From NCBI GenBank assembly GCA_902574035.1, contig CACGMC010000002.1, positions 186,001 through 250,000 on the forward strand: a stretch of DNA of 64,000 bases. Reading direction: 5' to 3'. The notes below the pieces were generated by a model. It was not told where the DNA came from. It saw nothing but the letters and a program-made list of their open reading frames with translations, and made no database searches. Of this stretch, positions 56,814-64,000 are shown one piece after another (within the stretch, counting starts at the first letter, position 1; each line of letters starts with the position of its first letter). Made by a program: the position numbers and the translations under genes. The DNA is from an uncultured Pelagibacteraceae bacterium. Lineage in GTDB: Bacteria; Pseudomonadota; Alphaproteobacteria; Pelagibacterales; Pelagibacteraceae.

Positions 56814-58350
56814 AAGTTTATTAACTAAATCCTCGCTAATTTTTTTAATTTTTTTTTCCATAATATTTAATCAACATCATGGATATATAGGAATATTACC
56901 TATAGATAGTTTTTTAATTTTTAATTCGGGTTACGATTTAATGAATGGATATTATCCATTTAAAGATTATTGGACTATTAAAGAGCCATTTATTGATTTA
57001 ATACAAGCGATTTTTTTTAAAGTATTTGGTGTTTCATGGTTTTCTTACATTTTTCATGCGTCAATTTTTAATTGTATTATTACAGTTTGCACTTTTTATT
57101 TATTAAAAAAATTTAATTTAGAGAATAAATTTTGTTTTTTTTATTCTATTTGTGTTGCAATATTATTTTACCCTACAGCTGGAACACCATTTAGTGATCA
57201 TCATACTCTAATATTTTGTTTGTTATCTCTTTATTGTTTTATCTTGGCGATTATTAAAAAAAATAATACTTACTGGTTTCTGACTCCAATTATTCTTGGA
57301 TTTTCTTTTTTATCAAAACAGGCGCCAACAATTTACGTTATTTTTGTAATAACAATTTTATCAATCATATTTTTTATAAAATCAAAGAGTATATTTAGTT
57401 TTATATCTGCATTCATTGGTGCGATGGTATTTTTGATTTTGTTTTTCATTTTGATTTATTTAGGCAATATTAATTTTAATGATTTTATAATTCAATATTT
57501 TTCATATCCACAATCACTTGGAGGAAGTAGATTTGAATGGTTATCGCCATTTGAATTTCAAAGAATTATTTGGCGTTATAAATTACAATATTTATCTATA
57601 GCAGTATTATTTTATTTAGTAATAAAATTTTCATTCTCAAGAAATAAAAAAGATTTTTCAGATTATTTAATTTTATTAAGTATAATTTCCTTTTGCTTAC
57701 TAACTATAATGCACCAATTGATGACGATAAATGCAATTTTTATTTATTGTTTAATACCAATTTTTTGTGGTCTCTCTCACGTATATTCCAAAAGGTATTT
57801 AAGCAGTGAAAAGATGATAAATCGTTTTTTAATAACTTTAACGCTCTGTTCAACCGTATACTATTATTTTAATTATATAAAAAATCGTACTTTCATGGAC
57901 TTAAGAGGAGTAAACTTAACAAAGTCGATAGACGGAAATAAAATACATCCTAAATTATCAAACATTCAATGGATAACTATGTTTTATCCTGATAACCCAG
58001 AGGAAGAAATTTCAAATATTGTATTAGCAATTAAAACATTAGAAAAAGATAAAAGTAAAAAAATGCTTATAACAGATTATCAATTTATCTCTGTTTTTTT
58101 AAAAGAGTATGACTATTCTCCTACAAGATTTTGGTATGATTTTCATGGTTATCCATCAGAAAATAATAAGTATTTTAATTACTGGAAGCAGTTTGTTCTG
58201 AAAAAGATAAGAAATAATAACATCAAAAGTATTTATGTGTTGAAACCTTTGCACGGTGAAACCAAACCATTAGAAAATATCTTAAAAGGCTGTTATCAGA
58301 GAAAAAATTTTTCTGATGTATTTTACAAATTAATTTTAAAAAATTGCTAA
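56797..58350 (+). CDS. GT-C-like polytopic membrane glycosyltransferase
   Basis: A 517-residue protein with about ten membrane helices and an extracytoplasmic C-terminal part (about 370-517). The first periplasmic loop carries PIDSFLIFNSGYDLMNG and YYPFKDYWTIKEPF, resembling the acidic loop of GT39/ArnT-type enzymes that use polyprenyl-phosphate sugars. The specific donor and acceptor are unknown. It forms a pair with the upstream methyltransferase (17-bp overlap) and ends 19 bp before tRNA-Asp, which is on the other strand. Confidence 0.65.
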   Translation: MKIKNKSLLTKSSLIFLIFFSIIFNQHHGYIGILPIDSFLIFNSGYDLMNGYYPFKDYWTIKEPFIDLIQAIFFKVFGVSWFSYIFHASIFNCIITVCTFYLLKKFNLENKFCFFYSICVAILFYPTAGTPFSDHHTLIFCLLSLYCFILAIIKKNNTYWFLTPIILGFSFLSKQAPTIYVIFVITILSIIFFIKSKSIFSFISAFIGAMVFLILFFILIYLGNINFNDFIIQYFSYPQSLGGSRFEWLSPFEFQRIIWRYKLQYLSIAVLFYLVIKFSFSRNKKDFSDYLILLSIISFCLLTIMHQLMTINAIFIYCLIPIFCGLSHVYSKRYLSSEKMINRFLITLTLCSTVYYYFNYIKNRTFMDLRGVNLTKSIDGNKIHPKLSNIQWITMFYPDNPEEEISNIVLAIKTLEKDKSKKMLITDYQFISVFLKEYDYSPTRFWYDFHGYPSENNKYFNYWKQFVLKKIRNNNIKSIYVLKPLHGETKPLENILKGCYQRKNFSDVFYKLILKNC

Positions 58351-58369
58351 TTTTAAACTTTAATGTTAA

Positions 58370-58447
58370 TGGCGGGAGTGACGGGACTCGAACCCGCGGC
58401 CTCCTGCGTGACAGGCAGGCGCTCTAACCAAACTGAGCTACACCCCC
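58370..58447 (-). tRNA. tRNA-Asp (GTC)
   Basis: On the minus strand a full cloverleaf is visible: acceptor GGGGGTG paired with CACTCCC, D arm AGCTCAGTTTGGTTAGAGC, anticodon stem CCTGC/GCAGG with loop CTGTCAC giving anticodon GTC, T arm with GGGTTCGAGTCCC, discriminator G and an encoded CCA. It lies 2 bp downstream of tRNA-Val, so the two are processed from one transcript. Confidence 0.97.
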
Positions 58448-58449
58448 AA

Positions 58450-58525
58450 TGGTGGGTGGTAAAGGACTCGAACCTATGACCCTCTCGGTGTAAACGAGAT
58501 GCTCTACCAACTGAGCTAACCACCC
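58450..58525 (-). tRNA. tRNA-Val (TAC)
   Basis: On the minus strand: acceptor GGGTGGT paired with ACCACCC, D arm AGCTCAGTTGGTAGAGC, anticodon stem TCTCG/CGAGA with loop TTTACAC giving anticodon TAC, T arm AGGTTCGAGTCCT, discriminator A and encoded CCA. The tRNA-Val/tRNA-Asp pair between lon and nuoA is a conserved alphaproteobacterial landmark. Confidence 0.97.
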
Positions 58526-58611
58526 TAAAATTTGTTCGACATATACAATATAATTCCCGTAAAGTAAAAATGTATTTATAGAGCTATAAATAAGCTGTAT
58601 TATTAATAATT
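58526..58611. promoter_or_regulatory. Divergent promoter region tRNA-Val / zinc-ribbon gene
   Basis: These 86 bp must supply the tRNA promoter on the minus strand (a TTTACT / GTATAT pair 16 bases apart is possible, about 20 bp before the tRNA) and the start of the zinc-ribbon gene on the plus strand. The sequence is AT-rich and the element calls are weak. I see no inverted repeat of note. Confidence 0.35.
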
Positions 58612-59172
58612 ATGATTCTTGAATGTAAATCTTGCCAAAAAAAATTTGTTGTTCCGGATAACGCTATTCCGGCTACTGGCAGATTAGTCCAATGCAGTTC
58701 ATGTGGAAACAAATGGACACAATTTCCAGTTTCAAAAAAGGTAACTAAAAAATCAAAAACTCCTCATTCTAAAAATGAAAAAATAGAAAAACCAACTCTA
58801 GTTAAATCTAAATTTAAAGAGATAAAAACTTTCGATACAGTAATAAAGAAAAAGAAAAAAATAAAAAAAAGGTCAGGACCATCAATCTACTCTAAAGAAT
58901 ATCTAGAAAAAAAACATGGTATTAGAATTGATGAAAATTTTAAGAATAATTTAAAAGATAAATCAAATAAAAAAGTTTCTCAGTCATATTTTGGCTTTTA
59001 CAGCTACACAATTATATTTCTATTTTTAGTTACGTCGATAATAGGAATTATAAATCTTACTAGGGAAATTATTATATTCTACTTTCCTTTTACGGAGATC
59101 TATATAAAATACTTGTTTGAAAATCTAAATTATTTTGGGATACTTTTAAGAGATACATTTAATTTATATTAA
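58612..59172 (+). CDS. MJ0042-type zinc-ribbon membrane protein
   Basis: A 186-residue protein beginning with a zinc finger: CKSCQKKFVVPDNAIP and LVQCSSCGNKW (cysteines 5, 8, 28, 31), the MJ0042 family signature. A long lysine-rich, probably disordered linker (about 42-115) follows, then one transmembrane helix (about 125-148) and a short C-terminal tail. Such proteins are widespread in Alphaproteobacteria and of unknown role. It converges with the sugar-tailoring fusion, overlapping it by 4 bp. Confidence 0.8.
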   Translation: MILECKSCQKKFVVPDNAIPATGRLVQCSSCGNKWTQFPVSKKVTKKSKTPHSKNEKIEKPTLVKSKFKEIKTFDTVIKKKKKIKKRSGPSIYSKEYLEKKHGIRIDENFKNNLKDKSNKKVSQSYFGFYSYTIIFLFLVTSIIGIINLTREIIIFYFPFTEIYIKYLFENLNYFGILLRDTFNLY

Positions 59173-61715
59173 TTTTCCAGTTCTTTTATATTAATAAAAT
59201 TTTTAGATAAATTTGCATTATTCTTTTTAATATCTTTATAGAAATTCCAAGCTAATACGACCATAGTATTATTGTTGTTTTTTACTAATTTTTTACTTTT
59301 AATAGGTATTTTTACGCCAGGAATAAATTTGTTATGTTTTAAAGAATTATCCTCTACTATAAAATCTATTTGATCTGAAATACCATAAAAATTTAGTGCT
59401 GTTGTAGCTTTTGCTGGTGCGCCATAACCTATTATTTTTTTATGATCTTTCTTCAGTTTATTAAAATTTTTAATAATATTTTCTCTTATTTTATAAACTT
59501 TTTCCCCAAATTTTTTATATGTACTAAATTTTTTTATTCCAAATTTATTTTCATCATTAATTAATTTTTTAACACTCTTTTCAACTTTTTTGTTTTTATC
59601 TTTGGAAACGTATATTCTAATTGAACCTCCGTGAGTATCGATTCTTTCTGCTCGATAAATTTTAGTGTTTAGTCTATTAAAAAAATTATTTAATGATGTT
59701 AAAGACCAATAATTGTAATGTTCATGGTATATATTATCAAATGTAAGATCTTTTAAGGTATTGAGCAAATATTGAACTTCAATGATTATAGTACCTTTTT
59801 TATCTAGTAGTTTAAACATACAATCTGCCATCCCTTGAAGATTATCTGAATGTGCAAAAACATTAGAAGCTAATATCAAATTAGCTCCCTTTTTAATTTT
59901 TTTTAAATTTTTATTATTTAAAAAACCATTAAAAGTTTTGATTTTATTTTTGTTAGCACTCTTAGCTAAATTTTTCGCGGGTTCAACACCTAGTATATTT
60001 TTAAAATTTAAGTCTTTAAAGGGTTTGAGTGCTACGCCGTCATTGCTGCCAATATCGATTATATATGATTTTTTTGGTTTTAACTTAAAATCTTTTATAT
60101 ATTTTTGAGCCGCTCTTACAAAATGATCTCTAAAAACTTTTGAAGTAGAGGATGTATACAAATAATTTGAAAACATCTTTTTTGGATCTACAGAAACTGA
60201 TAATTGACAATTGTGACATTTTTCACAATAGTTCATTTCTAGTGGGTAAAGCTCACTCTTATCGTTTTTATTTTTGATTAAATTATTTGCAAGAGGCTGG
60301 TAACCTAAGGAGACTACTCTTTTTAATTTTGTACTTCCGCATGATCTACATTCAAATTTATAACAATTCATTAATAGATTTTTCTCATTCTCATCAACGA
60401 AAACATGTTTGATAGTATGTGTGATACCATAATTATCATGTTCTCTTTCGCCTCTAACTAAATTTAAAAAAGTTGTATCTTTAGTAAAAACCATTGTGTG
60501 GGCAACATTTGGTTTAATAATTGATAGTTCGCCCTCATTAACAACTTGAGTTACTTTAGGAGATCCAGGATTTATAATGTCCTGAAAAACTTCAATTATT
60601 TGTCCTTTTGTAAAAAGACACTTTTGTTCTTGTTGTGGATGATAATGATTAGCTCTAATAGTACCTTTTTTAGAGCTAATTAAACCTATTAAGTTTATAG
60701 GTTCTGTAAGCTCATGATTGCTTATTTTTCCTCTTTTATCTACAAATTCATTGTCACCACTTTTAACATATTCTAAATCTTTTTTTTTATTTTGATTTGA
60801 CCATTTTAAAATCATTTCTTTGATGCTTTCATCAAGACTATAAAGAAATTTAAAACCTTTTTTCTTAATTTTCTTGTTGGAAAGAGAAAACCCTAGATTT
60901 GGTATCTCATCATTGGTCTCTCTTAAGACAACTTTAGGATTATATTTTTTACATATTTCTGCTACTTCCTTAACTGTAACAGTATCTTTGGTTAAATTAA
61001 ATATTTCCTTATTAATATCTTTTTTTTCTTCCACAAATTTAAAACATCTAGCTACATCTATTAAAGGCACTAAACTCTTTATTTGTTTTCCTCCAGAAAA
61101 TAATTTTAAAACTCCATTCTGAGAAGCGATCTTTGAAAATAAATTTGGCATTATATCAATTCGCATTGTATCAGTAGAATATCCATACACAGAGCCTAGT
61201 CTTAATATTACATAATTTTTTCCAGACTCTTTTAGTTGCTTCTCGTTATAATCTTTTGATTTTGCATAAGATAAAACTGGAGAAGTAATTTCTTCTTCTA
61301 AAATATCTTTCTTAACTTCATTTATTCCTTCATAAACAACATGGGTTGACGGCATTACTATTTTGCAATCATCTGATATAACATTCAAAATATTTTGAGT
61401 TCCCTGTTCTGCATTAAGCTTTATCTCGTTGTTAATTTGATCATTACTCTCGCTTTTTACTCTTGGCACATTTGTGATACCTGCCAAATGATGAACAACG
61501 TCTGCATCTCCACAGTAATGTTTTATTAAATCTTTATCTAAAATATCACCTTGTACAAAGTTAATATTCCAGTTTCTTAGCTGATTAACCCTTTCAGAAA
61601 TAAATCTATTATCAATTACTGTGATTTCATCATTCCAACTATAACCTGAATAGATTTTGCATAACTCAGTGCCAATGTATCCTAAGCCACCAGTAATAAT
61701 AATTTTCTTTCCCAT
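59169..61715 (-). CDS. Three-domain nucleotide-sugar tailoring fusion: epimerase/dehydratase, cupin, C-methyltransferase
   Basis: An 848-residue protein. Residues 1-310 form an extended SDR domain: GGLGYIGTEL, PSTHVVYEG and the catalytic Tyr150-x3-Lys154 (SYAKSK). Residues about 318-440 form a cupin with NHYHPQQEQK and VAHTMVF (His357, His359, His406), like sugar epimerases or CapF-type tails. Residues 450-848 form a sugar C-methyltransferase with a zinc site (CRSCG, CEKCHNC), SAM motif IDIGSNDG and the C-terminal GYGAPAKATTALNF module. Likely substrate is a dTDP- or UDP-linked deoxysugar for a surface glycan. It follows lon and is the only gene of its kind in the window. Confidence 0.82.
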   Translation of the reverse strand: MGKKIIITGGLGYIGTELCKIYSGYSWNDEITVIDNRFISERVNQLRNWNINFVQGDILDKDLIKHYCGDADVVHHLAGITNVPRVKSESNDQINNEIKLNAEQGTQNILNVISDDCKIVMPSTHVVYEGINEVKKDILEEEITSPVLSYAKSKDYNEKQLKESGKNYVILRLGSVYGYSTDTMRIDIMPNLFSKIASQNGVLKLFSGGKQIKSLVPLIDVARCFKFVEEKKDINKEIFNLTKDTVTVKEVAEICKKYNPKVVLRETNDEIPNLGFSLSNKKIKKKGFKFLYSLDESIKEMILKWSNQNKKKDLEYVKSGDNEFVDKRGKISNHELTEPINLIGLISSKKGTIRANHYHPQQEQKCLFTKGQIIEVFQDIINPGSPKVTQVVNEGELSIIKPNVAHTMVFTKDTTFLNLVRGEREHDNYGITHTIKHVFVDENEKNLLMNCYKFECRSCGSTKLKRVVSLGYQPLANNLIKNKNDKSELYPLEMNYCEKCHNCQLSVSVDPKKMFSNYLYTSSTSKVFRDHFVRAAQKYIKDFKLKPKKSYIIDIGSNDGVALKPFKDLNFKNILGVEPAKNLAKSANKNKIKTFNGFLNNKNLKKIKKGANLILASNVFAHSDNLQGMADCMFKLLDKKGTIIIEVQYLLNTLKDLTFDNIYHEHYNYWSLTSLNNFFNRLNTKIYRAERIDTHGGSIRIYVSKDKNKKVEKSVKKLINDENKFGIKKFSTYKKFGEKVYKIRENIIKNFNKLKKDHKKIIGYGAPAKATTALNFYGISDQIDFIVEDNSLKHNKFIPGVKIPIKSKKLVKNNNNTMVVLAWNFYKDIKKNNANLSKNFINIKELEN

Positions 61716-61730
61716 GGAAAATAAATTTAC

Positions 61731-61747
61731 TCTAAATATTATTTAGA
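61731..61747. repeat. Perfect inverted repeat between lon and the fusion gene
   Basis: TCTAAAT-ATT-ATTTAGA is a 7-3-7 palindrome in the 58 bp between the lon stop and the start of the fusion gene. As RNA from the lon side it makes a weak A-U hairpin with no clean U run, so it is a poor terminator. It might equally be an operator for the downstream gene. Confidence 0.4.
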
Positions 61748-61773
61748 AACAATAATGTTTATATCTTAATTGC

Positions 61774-64000
61774 TTAATTAATAGGAGCTTTTGACTCTTC
61801 CTTAGTTTTATTTTTTGATAATTGTTCAACTTCTACCCATTCTACTCTTTTAAGGTTTTTTGTTAAAGCAATCTTTAAAACATCATCAACATTTTTTACA
61901 GGTATAATTTCCATATGTTTTTTAATTGAATCTGGAACTTCAGCAAGATCTTTTTTATTTTCTATCGGTATTAAAACTTTTTTGATCCCAGCCCTGTGAG
62001 CTGCTAAAAGTTTTTCTTTCAATCCCCCGATTGGTAAAACTAAGCCTCTCAAGGTGACTTCTCCTGTCATTGCTACTTTTTTATCAACTGGTATCTCAGT
62101 AATAGCAGAGACAATTGAGGTTACCATTGCTATACCTGCAGAAGGTCCATCTTTAGGAGTGGCTCCTTCCGGGACATGAATATGAAAATCTTTTTTATCA
62201 AAAATTGGTGGTATTATTCCGAATTCTAAACTTTTTGATCTTATATAAGATTTTGCAGCTTTTACTGATTCTTGCATAACTTCACCTAGTTTACCTGTAA
62301 TTTGCATTTTACCCTTACCAGGCATGACAGCAGACTCTATTTTCAAAATCTCACCTCCAACTTCAGTCCAAGCTAACCCTGTTACAACGCCAATTCTATT
62401 TTCTTCTTCTATTTCTCCGTACTTAAATTTTTGAACTCCTAAAAAATTGCTTAATTCTTTTTCGCTCAGTGATGTATTTACTTTTTCTTTTGCATCAATT
62501 TTTTTTACTAGTTTTCTTGCGATTTTAGCAATTTCCCTCTCTAAATTTCTTACTCCAGACTCTCTAGTATAGTTTCTTATTATTTTTCTATTGACGTCTT
62601 CACTTAACTTCCATTCTTCATTTTTTAATCCGTTGTTTTTACTTTGTTTTGGAATCAAATACTTTTGAGAAATATTCACTTTCTCATCCTCTGTGTAACC
62701 TGATATTCTTATCACTTCCATTCTATCTAGAAGTGGAGGTAGAATATTTAAAGTATTAGCCGTTGTTACGAACATTACATCAGATAAATCGTAATCAACC
62801 TCTAAATAATGATCGTTAAATTCTTTATTTTGTTCAGGATCTAAAGCTTCAAGTAAAGCTGAAGATGGATCTCCTCTATAGTCGTTACCTACCTTGTCAA
62901 TTTCATCTAATAAGAATAATGGATTTTTTGATCCAGCCTTTTTCATCATTTGAATTATTTTTCCAGGTAATGATCCAATATAAGTTCTTCTATGACCCCT
63001 TATTTCAGCTTCATCTCTAATTCCTCCTAAAGAAATTCTTATAAACTTTCTATTTGTAGCTTTTGCTATAGATTTGCCTAAAGAAGTTTTACCTACACCT
63101 GGAGGACCAACTAGGCAAAGTATAGGTCCTTTCATTTTTTGAATTCTTTTTTGAACAGCTAAAAATTCTATTATTCTTTCTTTAACTTTGTCTAAGCCAT
63201 AGTGATCTTCGTCAAGAATTTTTTGTGCTGAGCTTAAATCTGTATTTATTTTTGTTTTTTCTGACCAAGGTAATTCTGTCATCCAATCAAGATAATTTCT
63301 TACCACCGTTGCCTCTGCTGACATGGGACTCATTGATTTCAATTTTTTTAATTCAGAAAAACATTTTTCTTGGGCAATTTTCGGCATTTTGGCTTTTGTT
63401 ATAGCTTTGGAGATGCTGGCAATTTCATCTTTTCCTTCATCAATCTCTCCAAGTTCTTTTTGAATAGCTTTTAATTGCTCATTCAGATAGTACTCTCTTT
63501 GCGTTTTTTCCATTTGAGTTTTAACTCTTCCCCTGATTTTCTTTTCAACAGATATCACGCTAGTTTCCTTATTGACAATCTCGTAAATTTTTTCCAATCT
63601 TTTTCTTAAGTCCCTAATTTCGAGAATTTCTTGTTTTTGAAAAATTTTTATGTTTAAGTTGGCTGCAATATTGTCTGCTATTATTTTTGCATCTTTTGAA
63701 TTTTTAATAATATTGAGATTTTCAGTAAAATCTTTTTTATTTAAAACAATTAATTTTTCAAACCTTTTAACAAGTCCTTGTGCATAAACATCTAAATCTT
63801 TTGAGACATTTGTATCTGCAGCTATTTCAACATTGCATTTTAAAAAAGTATTTTCATTTGTTATATTTGTTATTTTTACTCTCTTCTGTCCTTCAACAAG
63901 CACCTTCACAGTTCCGTCGGGTAATTTTAAAAGTTGAAGAACTTTGCTCAAACATCCAAAAGAAAATAAATCTTTTTCGGAAGGGTCATCGGTTTCTGAA
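61774..64000 (-). CDS. lon: ATP-dependent protease Lon, N-terminus beyond window
   Basis: This protein degrades misfolded and regulatory proteins in the cytosol. The frame stays open to the window end (16 more codons than the track, whose TTG start lies inside the conserved KVLQLLKLPDGTVKVLVEG region), so the first part of the N-terminal domain is missing. Visible are the coiled-coil with QREYYLNEQLKAIQKELGE, Walker A GPPGVGKTSLGKS, Walker B LFLLDEIDKV, the catalytic serine in PKDGPSAGIAMV and the catalytic lysine region GGLKEKLLAAHRAG. It is next to the tRNA-Val/Asp landmark; hupB, its usual partner, is not present. Confidence 0.97.
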   Translation of the reverse strand, partial: SETDDPSEKDLFSFGCLSKVLQLLKLPDGTVKVLVEGQKRVKITNITNENTFLKCNVEIAADTNVSKDLDVYAQGLVKRFEKLIVLNKKDFTENLNIIKNSKDAKIIADNIAANLNIKIFQKQEILEIRDLRKRLEKIYEIVNKETSVISVEKKIRGRVKTQMEKTQREYYLNEQLKAIQKELGEIDEGKDEIASISKAITKAKMPKIAQEKCFSELKKLKSMSPMSAEATVVRNYLDWMTELPWSEKTKINTDLSSAQKILDEDHYGLDKVKERIIEFLAVQKRIQKMKGPILCLVGPPGVGKTSLGKSIAKATNRKFIRISLGGIRDEAEIRGHRRTYIGSLPGKIIQMMKKAGSKNPLFLLDEIDKVGNDYRGDPSSALLEALDPEQNKEFNDHYLEVDYDLSDVMFVTTANTLNILPPLLDRMEVIRISGYTEDEKVNISQKYLIPKQSKNNGLKNEEWKLSEDVNRKIIRNYTRESGVRNLEREIAKIARKLVKKIDAKEKVNTSLSEKELSNFLGVQKFKYGEIEEENRIGVVTGLAWTEVGGEILKIESAVMPGKGKMQITGKLGEVMQESVKAAKSYIRSKSLEFGIIPPIFDKKDFHIHVPEGATPKDGPSAGIAMVTSIVSAITEIPVDKKVAMTGEVTLRGLVLPIGGLKEKLLAAHRAGIKKVLIPIENKKDLAEVPDSIKKHMEIIPVKNVDDVLKIALTKNLKRVEWVEVEQLSKNKTKEESKAPIN

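Noticed and set aside
58370-58525. tRNA-based attachment sites of an integrated element
   Set aside because: I looked for a repeated tRNA 3' end in the flanking gaps (55809-56009 and 58526-58611) and near 61716-61773 and saw none; no integrase gene is present.
61774-63951. TTG at 63951 as the lon start
   Set aside because: It lies inside the conserved N-terminal domain and the frame continues to the window edge, so the gene is cut by the window.

Overview
This is a very AT-rich, extremely compact bacterial chromosome segment. Gene order, protein families and base composition match the SAR11 / Candidatus Pelagibacter lineage of Alphaproteobacteria. Support comes from the fused ispDF, the ispDF-pgpA-pncC and lipA-ratA order, the LexA box of the alphaproteobacterial GAAC-N7-GAAC type, short ProRS, the nuo-birA-coaX-rnj-DUF1467-proS-lolC-lolD-dnaE order and a structured leader before rpsB. 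Genes commonly overlap by 1-20 bp, no gap exceeds about 200 bp, and I see no transposase, integrase, rRNA or CRISPR array. Both ends of the window cut genes (ispDF on the left, lon on the right).

Layout. (1) 1-2153: isoprenoid and phospholipid genes ispDF, pgpA, pncC on +, facing a small membrane protein. (2) 2153-8906 (-): tpiA, secG, pyrG, kdsA, a secreted small protein, eno, ftsB, lipA, ratA (central carbon, nucleotide, KDO, lipoate and division functions). (3) 8971-16363 (+): a PpiD-like chaperone, trpE-G-D-C, lexA with a clear SOS operator, gltX. (4) 16395-19344: an accessory block with a two-gene type II restriction-modification system (C5 methyltransferase plus HNH nuclease, ATGA overlap) and a convergent RecB/Cas4-like nuclease with four cysteines. 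(5) 19362-32140 (-): the envelope and translation cluster rpsB, tsf, frr, uppS, cdsA, dxr, bamA, skp, lpxD, fabZ, lpxA, lpxI, a PQQ-type sugar dehydrogenase, lpxB. (6) 32141-41940 (-): dnaE, lolD, lolC/E, proS, DUF1467, rnj, coaX, birA. (7) 41937-55808 (-): the complete 14-subunit complex I operon nuoA-N. (8) 55809-61773: a second variable block around tandem tRNA-Val and tRNA-Asp, with a methyltransferase, a GT-C-like membrane protein, a zinc-ribbon protein and an 848-residue three-domain sugar-tailoring fusion. (9) 61774-64000: lon, cut by the window.

The core is conserved housekeeping, and the interest lies at its seams. Compared with the usual alphaproteobacterial order as I know it, several genes are absent from their expected slots: pdhABC/lpd between ftsB and lipA, moaC-moeA between trpC and lexA, comEC/gltA near gltX, rseP between dxr and bamA, pyrH between tsf and frr, and hupB beside lon. 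Two of these seams (gltX|lpxB and lon|tRNA|nuoA) carry accessory genes. The regulatory features best supported by sequence are the LexA operator over the lexA promoter, a pseudoknot-forming rpsB leader, and palindromes in the nuoA upstream region, one of them close to a Fur box.
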